Source: Macrostomum hystrix
Taxonomy: Eukaryota; Platyhelminthes; Macrostomidae
NCBI GenBank assembly: GCA_950097015.1
Contig: CATNEN010000001.1
Coordinates: forward strand, 24,184,501-24,248,500
Direction of reading: 5' to 3'
DNA length: 64,000 nt
Within the stretch, counting starts at the first letter, position 1, and the number at the start of each line of letters is the position of its first letter. The translations under genes were made by a program, and so were the position numbers. Below the pieces are notes generated by a model that was not told the DNA's origin, did not search any database, and worked only from the letters and a program-made list of their open reading frames with translations. Below, piece after piece: positions 11,498-22,514 of the stretch.

Positions 11498-13412
11498 ATC
11501 TCTCCCGTATCTCATCTCTCCCGTATCTCATCTATCCCGTGTCTCATCTCTCCCCTGTCTCATCTCTCCCGTATCTCATCTCTCCCGTGTCTCATCTCTC
11601 CCCTGTCTCATCTCTCCCCTGTCTCATCTCTCCCCTGTCTCATCTCTCCCCTGTCTCATCTCTCCCCTGTCTCATCTCTCCCCTGTCTCATCTCTCCCCT
11701 GTCTCATCTCTACCCTGTCTCATCACTCAACTGACTCATCTCTCCCGTATCTCATCTCTCCCGTATCTCATCTCTCCCGTGTCTCATCTCTCCCCTGTCT
11801 CATCTCTCCCCTGTCTCATCTCTCCCCTGTCTCATCTCTCCCCTGTCTCATCTCTCCCCTGTCTCATCTCTCCCCTGTCTCATCTCTCCCCTGTCTCATC
11901 TCTCAACTGACTCATCTCTCCCGTATCTCATATCTCCCGTGTCTCATCTCTCCCCTGTCTCATCTCTCCTCTGTCTCATCTCTCCTATGTCTCATCTCTC
12001 CCCTGTCTCATCTCACCCCTGTCTCATCTCACCCCTGTCTCATCTCACCCCTGTCTCATCTCTCCCCTGTCTCATCTCTCCCCTGTCTCATCTCTCCCCT
12101 GTCTCATCTCTACCCTGTCTCATCTCTACCCTGTCTCATCACTCAACTGACTCATCTCTCCCGTATCTCATCTCTCCCGTATCTCATCTATCCCGTGTCT
12201 CATCTCTCCTCTGTCTCATCTCTCCTATGTCTCATCTCTCCCCTGTCTCATCTCACCCCTGTCTCATCTCACCCCTGTCTCATCTCACCCCTGTCTCATC
12301 TCTCCCCTGTCTCATCTCTCCCCTGTCTCATCTCTCCCCTGTCTCATCTCTACCCTGTCTCATCTCTACCCTGTCTCATCACTCAACTGACTCATCTCTC
12401 CCGTATCTCATCTCTCCCGTATCTCATCTATCCCGTGTCTCATCTCTCCCCTGTCTCATCTCTCCCGTATCTCATCTCTCCCGTGTCTCATCTCTCCCCT
12501 GTCTCATCTCTCCCCTGTCTCATCTCTCCCCTGTCTCATCTCTCCCCTGTCTCATCTCTCCCCTGTCTCATCTCTCCCCTGTCTCATCTCTCCCCTGTCT
12601 CATCTCTACCCTGTCTCATCACTCAACTGACTCATCTCTCCCGTATCTCATCTCTCCCGTATCTCATCTCTCCCGTGTCTCATCTCTCCCCTGTCTCATC
12701 TCTCCCCTGTCTCATCTCTCCCCTGTCTCATCTCTCCCCTGTCTCATCTCTCCCCTGTCTCATCTCTCCCCTGTCTCATCTCTCCCCTGTCTCATCTCTC
12801 CCCTGTCTCATCTCTCAACTGACTCATCTCTCCCGTATCTCATATCTCCCGTGTCTCATCTCTCCCCTGTCTCATCTCTCCTCTGTCTCATCTCTCCTAT
12901 GTCTCATCTCTCCCCTGTCTCATCTCACCCCTGTCTCATCTCACCCCTGTCTCATCTCACCCCTGTCTCATCTCTCCCCTGTCTCATCTCTCCCCTGTCT
13001 CATCTCTCCCCTGTCTCATCTCTACCCTGTCTCATCTCTACCCTGTCTCATCACTCAACTGACTCATCTCTCCCGTATCTCATCTCTCCCGTGTCTCATC
13101 TCTCCCGTGTCTCATCTCTCCCCTGTCTCATCTCTCCCCTGTCTCATCTCTCCCCTGTCTCATCTCTCCCCTGTCTCATCTCTCCCCTGTCTCATCTCTC
13201 CCCTGTCTCATCTCTCCCCTGTCTCATCTCTCAACTGACTCATCTCTCCCGTATCTCATATCTCCCGTGTCTCATCTCTCCCCTGTCTCATCTCTCCTCT
13301 GTCTCATCTCTCCTATGTCTCATCTCTCCCCTGTCTCATCTCACCCCTGTCTTGTCTCTCACCTGTCTCATCTCTCCCCTGTCTCATCTCACCCCTGTCT
13401 CATCTCTCCCCT
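11498..13412 (+). repeat. 16-bp pyrimidine-rich satellite
   Basis: About 120 units of TCTCATCTCTCCCCTG, with variants ending CCCGTA or CCCGTG or starting CTCACC. Higher-order blocks are visible: the stretch starting at 12121 recurs at 12361 (240 bp, 15 units). A marker CTCAACTGACTCATC recurs about seven times. Its reverse complement is the family found at 28025-28441. Confidence 0.96.
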
Positions 13413-14110
13413 GAACCGAAAGTCGCACTCCGAAAATGCTACAAGGCGCGTACTCAAAACAGTTAATGCACTTCTAATTAGCGCAGCCAACCCGATGCAA
13501 ATTATAAAGCAAACATTGTAGCCCAGACATGACTAATGGGTAAAAACTGTAGTACATTGTACCACTAGAAAGTGGCAGTCATTGCGGCAATGTAGCGAAA
13601 CCCAAACAGGCAGTGAACGCGACCTCAGCTAGCTAATTCCGGTATAAGTGCAAACTGACTTAGCCGAGATGTCAGCTCAGCATTGGGATTGGATTTGGGA
13701 GCTCATTATCCTCAGGGAGAAATTTTCCAACTGGGACAACTCGCGACTAGGCGCTAATTTCATGGGACTCAAACTAAGCGGGTACTGCCTAATTAGCATG
13801 TGAGTTGTTATAGGGAAATGGCATTCCTAACTATATTAGTAATACTCGTAATAATAATAGTAATATAATTATTGACACCCAGTCAGCTGTCCCTGATATT
13901 ATGAACTAAAAATTCGGGATATATAGTCACTAACATTCTCCTACGTCATTTCGCCCTGCACCCCATTCGCTTCTCAAGTTCACACTCAGCGAATTTTTTT
14001 AGAAAAGTTTTTTTCGCATATTATTATCTTTTTTTAGCACTGCTTATATCACCCTCTCCTGCCTTCAGTCCAAAATAGCCCCAATTGTCAGAATCCCTGG
14101 ATATACTCCT
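13413..14110. other. Single-copy spacer
   Basis: AT-rich non-repetitive sequence between two CT-rich arrays; nothing recognisable. Confidence 0.6.
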
Positions 14111-14995
14111 GGAATTGTCTGTCCCTGGATTTCTCCCATTCGTTCAATTCTCCCAACGCCGTCTTCTCCCATTCCTTAATTACCCCACTTCCTAATTCTC
14201 CCATTCCCTAATTCTGCCATTCCCTAATTCTCCCATTCCCTAATTCTCTCATTCCCTAATTCTGCCATTCCCTAATTCTGCCATTCCCTAATTCTCCCAT
14301 ACTCTAATGCCCCGATTCTCTAATTCTCCCATTTTCCAATTCTCCATTCCCCAATTCACCAATTTCCTAATTCTCCCATTTCTCAGTTCTCAAATTCCTC
14401 ATTATCCCATTCCCCAATTCTCCCATCTCCTAATTCTCCCAGTTCTCAGTTCTCACATTCCTTAACTACCCCACTCCCTAATTCTCCCATTCCCTAATTC
14501 TCTCATTCCCTGATTCTCTCATTCCCTAATTCTCCCATTCCCTAATTCTGCCATTCCCTAATTCTGCCATTCCCTAATTCTCCCATTCCCTAATTCTCCC
14601 ATTCCCTAATTCTCCCATTCCCTAATTCTCCCATTCCCTAATTCTCCCATACCCTAAGTCCCGATTCTCCAATTCTCCCATTTTCCAATTCTCCATTCCC
14701 CAATTCACCAATTTCCTAATTCTCAAATTTCTAAATTCTCACATTCCCGAATTCTCCCATTTCCTAAATCTCCCATTTCTCAGTTCTCAAATTCCTCAAT
14801 TTTCCTACTTCCTAATTCTCCCATTCCCCAATTCTACCATTTCTCAATTCTCCCATTCCCCAATTCTTCCATTTCCCAATTCTCCCATTTCCTAATTCTC
14901 CCAGTTCTCAGTTCTCACATTCCCTAATTCTCTCATTTCCTAATTATCCCATTTCTCAATTCTCCCAATTTTCCAATTCTCCAATAGCTTGAATA
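14111..14995 (+). repeat. 16-bp TCTCCCATTCCCTAAT satellite
   Basis: About 50 imperfect units, the most regular in 14190-14290 and 14480-14650, with drifted units between. Pyrimidine-rich on the plus strand. It has the same period as the array at 11498-13412 but a different sequence. Confidence 0.93.
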
Positions 14996-15726
14996 TCCCA
15001 TGCATAAAATTCATATTTTGCTAGCAATTTTGCATCTATTCTTTGAGAGCCAATTGGAGCAGGTTTTTAAGAAAATATTCCGAAGCCGTGTTTGCCAAAC
15101 GGTGAAATTATCGGCTCAGTCAAACAAAAGAGCCAGTCTTCTCAAACAGCACAATGTCAAGCTGCACATGTGGAGACTACATGAACGGAAGAAAAACTAG
15201 TTCAAGCTGTTTATTTCCCTGCTCAAAGTCGTCCTCGGGTTGAGCACAGCTGGCCTCAAAACATCCGTCTCCCAGCCCTCCCTGCCTCAGCTACTCTAAA
15301 TCCAAAAATGATATTTTCAAGACTGTCTGCAGAGGCACTGGTTACAAGCGATGGGGGGCTGTCTAGATTTCTTTCAAAGAAGAAGTCAGTGCTCAATCTA
15401 TGCTCAGACTAGACTCCACCCAGCTCAGTGGCCTGGTTGCCACCCCAAAAGCCTTGGAGGTTTGATTTGTACTTTTAGCTTCGCCCAACTGCCAAAGCGG
15501 CTACTGTATCATTTCTCTGCATGATATAAAGCCTAGCCCAAGTATTTATTGCCTACTCATTGTTCTCACACTTTGGCTACCGACAGTGCTACTTCAATTT
15601 CATAGTTTAAAAAAAAACATGTGAAGCACTTTTTATCCAATTTAGACCGGAAAATGCATTTCAATGTACTTTTCGTGTGCTCCTTCATTCATTCAGAAGT
15701 TACAGAATTTTTATTGGGAAATTTGA
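14996..15726. other. Single-copy spacer
   Basis: Non-repetitive sequence. A short open frame of 66 codons at 15000-15200 has no recognisable features and I do not call it a gene. Confidence 0.55.
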
Positions 15727-16410
15727 GGAATGGGAGTGTGGGAAATGGAGAATCGAGTGATGGGGATGTGGGAAATGGGAGAATCGAGTGATGGGAGTGT
15801 GGGAAATGGGAGAATCGAGGGATGGGAGTGTGGGAAATGGGAGAATCGAGGGATGGGGGTGTGGGAAATAGGAGAATCGAGGGATGGGGGTGTGGGAAAT
15901 AGGAGATTCGAGGGACGGGAGTGTGGGAAATGGGAGAATTGAGGGATGGGGGTGTGGGAAATGGGAGAATCGAGTGCCGGGAGTGTGGGAAATGGGAGAA
16001 TCGAGTGATGGGAGTGTTGGAAATGGGAGAATCGAGTGATGGGGGTGTGGGAAATGGGAGAATCGAGTGATGGGAGTGTGGGAAATGGGAGAATCGAGGG
16101 ATGGGGGTGTGGGAAATGGGAGAATCGAGTGATGGGGGTGTGGGAAATGGGAGAATCGAGGGATGGGAGTGTGGGAAATGGGAGAATCGAGGGATGGGGG
16201 TGTGGGAAATAGGAGATTCGAGGGACGGGAGTGTGGGAAATGGGAGAATTGAGGGATGGGGGTGTGGGAAATGGGAGAATCGAGTGCTGGGAGTGTGGGA
16301 AATGGGAGAATCGAGTGATGGGAGTGTTGGAAATGGGAGAATCGAGTGATGGGAGTGTGGGAAATGGGAGAATCGAGCGATGGGAGTGCCGGAAATGCGA
16401 GACAAATTGG
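15727..16410 (+). repeat. 31-bp G-rich satellite
   Basis: About 22 units with core GTGGGAAATGGGAGAATCGA followed by GTGATGGGA or GGGATGGGG variants. A 31-bp period cycles through all three frames, producing 93-bp-periodic translations that are not proteins. Units degrade at both ends. Confidence 0.94.
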
Positions 16411-16957
16411 AGACTCTCGTGGAATAGGAATGAGTGGAGAAAAGAGTGAAGACGGAAATGAGAATTGGTGTGGACGGAGGAACAATGAAAGCAGTACCCA
16501 AAGTACAGCAGAGATGCAGCATGACCGCATCCGTTTTAGTACCCGCTGTTGTCTCTGGTCCATTGTTCATTGATTTCTCACGGCATTCTATTCTTCTGTC
16601 CTGACTAAAAGTGAACTCACTTTTAGTGTCTGTAACAAAAAATGTATTTTTTACTCATTTGTCGTTTCATATCCGGTTTGTGTGCTTTGCCTCACGCATG
16701 CCTATCTGCACTCTGTTTCTGCTTTAAATCCTAGCTAGAAATTATTCATATTTTAATTATTTTGAAGCAGAAAGAGTGGGTCTTTTGAATATCTATAAAC
16801 GGTGCTTGGCTGCACTGATGATCTTTGACCAAAGCTCTATCAAAACATCTGAAAGAATAGAATCTGAGAAATATGGGATTGAGTCGTATAATGGAGCTGG
16901 TTGCATCTGAAATGAGAGATGAAAGACTGGGGCTCGACTGAGACAGCGGAAGAGAAA
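16411..16957. other. Single-copy spacer
   Basis: AT-rich sequence between two purine-rich arrays. I see no gene. Confidence 0.6.
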
Positions 16958-17453
16958 AGTAGAGGAGAGGAGAGGAGAGGAGACGAGATGAGAGGAGAGA
17001 AGAGGAGAGGAGAGGAGAAGAGAGGAGAGGAGAGGAGAGAAGAGGAGAGGAGAGGAGACGAGAGGAGAGGAGAGAAGAGGAGAGGAGAGAAGAGGAGAGG
17101 AGAGGAGACGAGACGAGAGGAGAGGAGAGAAGAGGAGACGAGACGAGATGAGAGGAGAGGAGAGGAGAGGAGAAGAGAGGAGATGAGAGGAGAGGAGAGG
17201 AGAGAATAGAAGAGGAGAGGGGAGAGGAGAGGAGAGGAGAGGAGAGGAGAGGAGAGGAGAGGAGAGGAGAGGAGACGAGAGGAGAGGAGAGAAGAGGAGA
17301 GGAGACGAGACGAGATGAGAGGAGAGGAGAGGAGAGGAGAAGAGAGGAGATGAGAGGAGAGGAGAGGAGAGAATAGAAGAGGAGAGGGGAGAGGAGAGGA
17401 GAGGAGAGGAGAGGAGAGGAGAGGAGAGGAGAGGAGAGGAGAGGAGAGGAGAG
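16958..17453 (+). repeat. GGAGA pentanucleotide polypurine tract
   Basis: About 496 bp made almost only of A and G on the plus strand (GGAGA/GAAGA units with occasional GACGA or GATGA). An internal block is repeated with a 167-bp offset (GAATAGAAG at 17204 and 17371). Confidence 0.96.
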
Positions 17454-17870
17454 CGTCCTTCACCTCTGTTATTTCCGGTACCCCTCCCTGATTATTATCA
17501 ATCTCAATTTATTCCAAGCCTTATTTCCAATAGCGAATTTGAATTTCGCTGATCAATTTCGCATCTGGACTCGAACGGTCTCCCGCGACAAGCCGAGCGG
17601 CAAACAACATTGGATCCTGTGTCAACTAATCCCGCGAGGATTAATTTATCAAAGGTGTGCTCAGCCTCCTTGTTTCCCCCCTGAAGCTGCGTTGGACCAG
17701 GGATGAAAATATTTCTTTGCTCGTGAGACGCTCAGCGAATGCTCGCCTCTGATTTTCAGTTTGTTCTCAAATTTCTTCACAAAGCTGGCCTTCACAAAGT
17801 CCCGCCTACCGAAACTTTCAAGCCGGACCTGTAATGAAATTCTTAACCATTTAGAATTCACTTGCCTTAC
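17454..17870. other. Single-copy spacer
   Basis: No gene recognised; mixed composition. Confidence 0.55.
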
Positions 17871-19020
17871 ATCCACGCTTCCACTTTTCCAATCCATCCC
17901 TTCTATTTTTCCATCCACCCTACCACTTTTCCAACTATCCTTCCACTTTTCCAATCCATTCCTTCTACTTTTCCATCCACCCATCCACTTTTCTATCTAT
18001 CCTTCCACTTTTCCAATCCATTCCTTCTACTTTTCCATCCACCCATCCACTTTTCTATCTATCCTTCCACTTTTCTATCTATCCTTCCCCTTTTCTATCT
18101 ATCCTTCCACTTTTCTATCTATCCTTCCCCTTTTCTATCTATCCTTCCCCTTTTCTATCTATCCTTCCCCTTTTCTATCTATCCTTCCACTTTTCTATCT
18201 ATCCTTCCCCTTTTCTATCTATCCTTCCACTTTTCTATCTATCCTTCCACTTTTCTATATATCCTTCCACTTTTCTATCTATCCTTCCCCTTTTCTATCT
18301 ATCCTTCCCCTTTTCTATCTATCCTTCCACTTTTCTATCTATCCTTCCACTTTTCTATCTATCCTTCCACTTTTCTATCTATCCTTCCACTTTTCTATAT
18401 ATCCTTCCACTTTTCTATCTATCCTTCCCCTTTTCTATCTATCCTTCCCCTTTTCTATCTATCCTTCCACTTTTCTATCTATCCTTCCCCTTTTCTATCT
18501 ATCCTTCCCCTTTTCTATCTATCCTTCCACTTTTCTATCTATCCTTCCACTTTTCTATCTATCCTTCCCCTTTTCTATCTATCCTTCCACTTTTCTATCT
18601 ATCCTTCCACTTTTCTATCTATCCTTCCACTTTTCTATCTATCCTTCCACTTTTCTATCTATCCTTCCACTTTTCTATCTATCCTTCCACTTTTCTATCT
18701 ATCCTTCCCCTTTTCTATCTATCCTTCCACTTTTCTATCTATCCTTCCACTTTTCTATCTATCCTTCCACTTTTCTATCTATCTTTCCACTTTTCTATCT
18801 ATCCTTCCACTTTTCTATCTATCCTTCCCCTTTTCTATCTATCCTTCCACTTTTCTATCTATCCTTCCACTTTTCTATCTATCTTTCCACTTTTCTATCT
18901 ATCCTTCCACTTTTCTATCTATCCTTCCCCTTTTCTATCTATCCTTCCACTTTTCTATCTATCCTTCCCCTTTTCTATCTATCCTTCCCCTTTTCTATCT
19001 ATCCTTCCTTCCTTCCACCC
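17871..19020 (+). repeat. 20-bp CCTTCCACTTTTCTATCTAT satellite
   Basis: Roughly 50 regular units from about 17990, preceded by less regular units with CCAATCCATTCCTTCTAC and ended by CCTTCCTTCC. The main variation is CCAC versus CCCC. Strongly pyrimidine-rich on the plus strand. Long Ser/Phe/Leu-rich frames through it are by-products of the 60-bp codon cycle. Confidence 0.96.
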
Positions 19021-19353
19021 TTCCAGTCCATCAATTTTTATGGGGATTTCTTCCTTCCATGCTATTTTAAATCCTATAAATTGCGTACTTCACAATATAT
19101 TTTCATGAAGTGAAATGATTTTTAATAAATTCGATTTCAATATGAAAAATATAAACAGCAGTTTAGCAGTTGTCTATTTTAAAACAAAAATTATTTAAAT
19201 TTCTAAGTGATTGACTTCTGAGTTTTCTAAGTTCCTAATCTTTAAACTGTGACAATATACGAGCTATAAAACAGAATTAATTTAGCATTGATTGTAAATG
19301 ATCAACCATTTGATCTCGCAACACCGCAGTAACTCCTGAGTATACTTGCGGAC
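19021..19353. other. AT-rich spacer downstream of sulfotransferase
   Basis: Presumed 3' flank of the minus-strand sulfotransferase gene. No canonical AATAAA found on the minus strand close to the stop; an ATTAAA variant lies near 19122-19127. Confidence 0.5.
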
Positions 19354-20262
19354 TCATTCATACACAAACTTGAGCCCGACTGGGTCAAACTTGTCAGCAA
19401 TCAGGCGGTCCATCAGCTCATTGTCAGCCACAGTGAAGTGGTTCTTCCAGTCGCCAACCTGACCTTTGCGAATGAAGTTGAAGCCGTTCATGAGGTTGGG
19501 CTGCATTCCGCCCTGAAGGCTCGGGTTCGCTTTGGAGTTGCCTCGCATGGCATCAAAGCTGGTGTGCTCAACAATGGCCTGCACCTGGTCCTCCGTGACC
19601 TCCACTCCGAGGAACTCGGCGATGCTCTTCACAACCTCGGCCTTCTTCGTCACCAGGTCCTCGAAGAAGTACACGCGAACTCTCGGATGGTCCCGCATGG
19701 CCCACCAGCTCAGCGTGGAGTCGAAGTAGTTGAAGAAGCTGCTGTCCTTCGTGTTGCACTCCAGCGCCAGTTTTTTCCACATGTCGGAGAAGTTCTTGGG
19801 CAGCTCATTGGCGACCAGCCTGCTGTTGGTGAAGTGGTGGAAGGCGGATGCCATGGTGTCCTTCGGGTTGCGCATCAGTATGATCACACGAGGTGCGCCA
19901 GGCGATGCACTTTTGTTCTGCTCACGGTTGAGGTGGCGCAGGTGGAACGCGACTGGTAGGTGAGTCTTGACCACCCGGGGCCGAGGCAGCGATGGCGCCC
20001 AGTCCATTGGGATCTGGCCGCTCTGCGGGTCGGGTCTTGCCCACTCCAGGTGCGGTGAGCGGTGCCACAGGTTAATCTCCTTGGCAGCCTGAACACCGTG
20101 CAGCAGGCAGTACACAATCTCCTGGGTGAGGGTTGTTCCCGACTTTGCGTAAGTGTTGATCAGCACATCGTCGTCAAAGAATTCGAAATTCTCTACAAGT
20201 CGCTGCACCACTTCGGGCGTGGAATACCTGGGCACCAGCCAGGCTTTCCAGTCGAGCGACAT
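19354..20262 (-). CDS. Cytosolic sulfotransferase (SULT family)
   Basis: An uninterrupted 302-codon frame. Family knowledge: these soluble enzymes move sulfate from PAPS onto hydroxyl or amine groups of small molecules. Visible motifs: the 5'-phosphosulfate loop YAKSGTT (residues 38-44; vertebrate enzymes usually have YPKSGTTW), KTHLP with the presumed catalytic His101, the 3'-phosphate site RNPKDTMASA (131-140), and RKGQVGDWKNHF (265-276), the late GDW motif that closes over PAPS. Length is normal for the family (about 290-310). The start is the first Met, and MSLDWKAWLVPR fits a family N-terminus. Substrate cannot be inferred. It is intronless, unlike its neighbours, but looks intact. No signal peptide or membrane segment. 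Confidence 0.93.
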   Translation of the reverse strand: MSLDWKAWLVPRYSTPEVVQRLVENFEFFDDDVLINTYAKSGTTLTQEIVYCLLHGVQAAKEINLWHRSPHLEWARPDPQSGQIPMDWAPSLPRPRVVKTHLPVAFHLRHLNREQNKSASPGAPRVIILMRNPKDTMASAFHHFTNSRLVANELPKNFSDMWKKLALECNTKDSSFFNYFDSTLSWWAMRDHPRVRVYFFEDLVTKKAEVVKSIAEFLGVEVTEDQVQAIVEHTSFDAMRGNSKANPSLQGGMQPNLMNGFNFIRKGQVGDWKNHFTVADNELMDRLIADKFDPVGLKFVYE

Positions 20263-20595
20263 TTTTGGAAATTTTTTGTTTGGCTGTCAAATTTTAGACG
20301 GTTCTTTGAGCGGTAGTTTTTGAGCGGTAAATATTCAACCAGCAATGATCTTAAATGTAACGGGTTGAGCTTTGTTAACACTTTACCTATTTTTGAAGCT
20401 CTTATCTCTGCCCTTTGCACAGTACTATTTACCGTTCAATTTTGCTTTAAAACCCGGTAAACAGATTTAGTGCTTGCATAACAGCGATAACAGAATTGCA
20501 GAGGTTCAAGCTAGTGAACATGAATTCTGCGGTAAAATCTGCCTCAGTCAATACACAAAACACACCAGAACACAGGACATTCATATACACAACTA
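20263..20595. other. Upstream region of sulfotransferase
   Basis: AT-rich sequence between the sulfotransferase start and the next satellite. It presumably contains the promoter of the minus-strand gene; no clear TATA box. Confidence 0.5.
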
Positions 20596-21735
20596 TGATA
20601 GCAGCTAGAATCGCAGCTAGATCTGTAGCTAGAATCGCAGCTAGATCTGTGGCTAGAATCGCAGCTAGATCTGTAGCTAGAATCGCAGCTAGATCTGCAG
20701 CTAGAATCGCAGCTAGATCTGTAGCTAGAATCACAGCTAGATCTGAGGCTAGAATCGCAGCTAGATCTGTAGCTAGAATCGCAGCTAGATCTGCGGCTAG
20801 AATCGCAGCTAGATCTGCAGCTAGAATCGCAGCTAGATATGTAGCTAGAATCGCAGCTAGATCTGTGGCTAGAATCGCAGCTAGATCTGTAGCCAGAATC
20901 GCAGCTAGATCTGTAGCTAGAATCGCAGCTAGATATGTAGCTAGAATCGCAGCTAGATCTGTAGCTAGAATCGCAGCTAGATCTGCAGCTAGAATCGCAG
21001 CTAGATCTGTAGCTAGAATCGCAGCTAGATCTGTAGCTAGAATCGCAGCTAGATCTGCAGCTAGAATCGCAGCTAGATATGTAGCTAGAATCGCAGCTAG
21101 ATCTGCAGCTAGAATCGCAGCTAAATCTGTAGCTAGAATCGCAGCTAGATCTGTAGCTAGAATCGCAGCTAGATCTGCAGCTAGAATCGCAGCTAGATCT
21201 GTAGCTAGAATCGCAGCTAGATCTGTAGCTAGAATCGCAGCTAGATCTGTGACTGGAATCGCAGCTAGATCTGTGACTAGAATCGCAGCTATATCTGTGG
21301 CTAGAATCGCAGCTAGATCTGCAGCTAGAATCGCAGCTAGATCTGTAGCTAGAATCACAGCTAGATCTGAGGCTAGAATCGCAGCTAGATCTGCAGCTAG
21401 AATCGCAGCTAGATATGTAGCTAGAATCGCAGCTAGATCTGTAGCTAGAATCGCAGCTAGACCTGCAGCTAGAATCGCAGCTAGATCTGTAGCTAGAATC
21501 GCAGCTAGACCTGCAGCTAGAATCGCAGCTAGATCTGCAGCTAGAATCGCAGCTAGATCTGTGACTAGAATCGCAGCTAGATCTGTGTCTAGAATCGCAG
21601 CTAGATCTGTAGCTAGAATCGCAGCTAGACCTGCAGCTAGAATCGCAGCTAGATCTGCAGCTAGAATCGCAGCTAGATCTGTGACTAGAATCGCAGCTAG
21701 ATCTGTGTCTAGAATCGCAGCTAGATCTGTGACTC
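20596..21735 (+). repeat. 24-bp AGATCT-containing satellite, copy A
   Basis: About 47 units with core GCAGCTAGATCTGTAGCTAG then AATC. Variants have CTGCAG, CTGTGA or TATGTAG in the second half. Units contain AGCT and AGATCT palindromes. The 24-bp period leaves frames of more than 300 codons open on both strands (Ala/Arg/Ile-rich on plus, Cys/Ser/Asp-rich on minus); not genes. The reverse complement is closely related to the array at 26186-26885. Confidence 0.96.
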
Positions 21736-22060
21736 TTAGAATTCTTATTGCTTACTACCCAAAGTAGGTATGCGAGTTCATTGTTATTGTTTGCAGTGGC
21801 AATACTCGTATCTGCTTTTATAACATTAAAGTTCATTTCTGAATCAAGCAAAAGGCAGATAAAAGTTTTTTTTGCAAACACTTCAACAAACATTTTTGCA
21901 CTAGCAATTTCTTTGTTTTAGTTCGCGTGGTTTTAATTAGAATAAGCAAAAGTAAAAGAGCATAATTTTGTTTTGAGCATAAGATTCTCTTATTCAATAA
22001 TCGATTCTGTTAACAATAAACACTCGAAATCATTTCATTGATAATTTGGGGGAGGGGTTA
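21736..22060. other. Single-copy spacer
   Basis: AT-rich, with no supported gene. Confidence 0.55.
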
Positions 22061-22258
22061 AGTGGCTGTTGATTGGTCTGTCGCGGAGTGAGGTGGCTGT
22101 TCATTTATCTGTCGCGGAGTGGGGTGGCTGTTCATTGGTCTGTCGCGGAGTGGGGTGGCTTTTCATTGGTCTGTCGCGGAGTGAGGTGGCTGTTCATTCG
22201 TCTGTCGCGGAGTGAGGTGGCTGTTCATTTGTCTGTCACGGAGTGAGGTGGCTGTTAA
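22061..22258 (+). repeat. 31-bp minisatellite, about six units
   Basis: Units of 31 bp with core TGGTCTGTCGCGGAGTG preceded by GGTGGCTGTTCAT. Homogeneous apart from single substitutions. Confidence 0.92.
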
Positions 22259-22514
22259 TCTTATTTTAACGCCATGTGACGTAGCCTTAAAGTTATTTCT
22301 TCGAGGTGTCTTTTGACCAAGACAAACGACTTGGCGAGATTGACTCACAGCCATCGAAGAGATATATCTACTTACTCCGCTGACACCTGAGTATAAAAAC
22401 GCACACGGATGGGTTACACCGGCTCTGACTTTCTAATCTACAGGCAATGTACACTCTTAACTGTGGTCTCGCGGGTGTCAGTTTCACCAAAGCCCCAAAG
22501 TCACCTCTCCCCTG

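Larger units (their letters stand above)
4219..11588 (+). repeat. Tandem segmental duplication, complete 7.37-kb unit
   Basis: One complete unit: the single-copy start (4219-5223), purine satellite (5224-9813), spacer, B-box array (10377-10980), spacer and the beginning of the 16-bp array. The upstream 1-4218 equals its last 4.2 kb, so the layout is a head-to-tail tandem with its junction at 4218/4219. Sequence beyond 11588 differs from that beyond 4218. Just after the junction a GGGGATAAAAG motif occurs twice, 14 bp apart. Confidence 0.88.

Noticed and set aside
14996-15200. Possible short gene
   Set aside because: 66-codon frame with no recognisable domain or splice context.
17761-19113. 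450-codon Phe/Leu/Ser/Pro frame resembling a membrane protein
   Set aside because: It is the translation of the 20-bp satellite with period 20 residues; no unique sequence.
20447-21893. Ala/Arg- and Cys/Ser-rich repeat proteins
   Set aside because: Translation of the 24-bp satellite in several frames.
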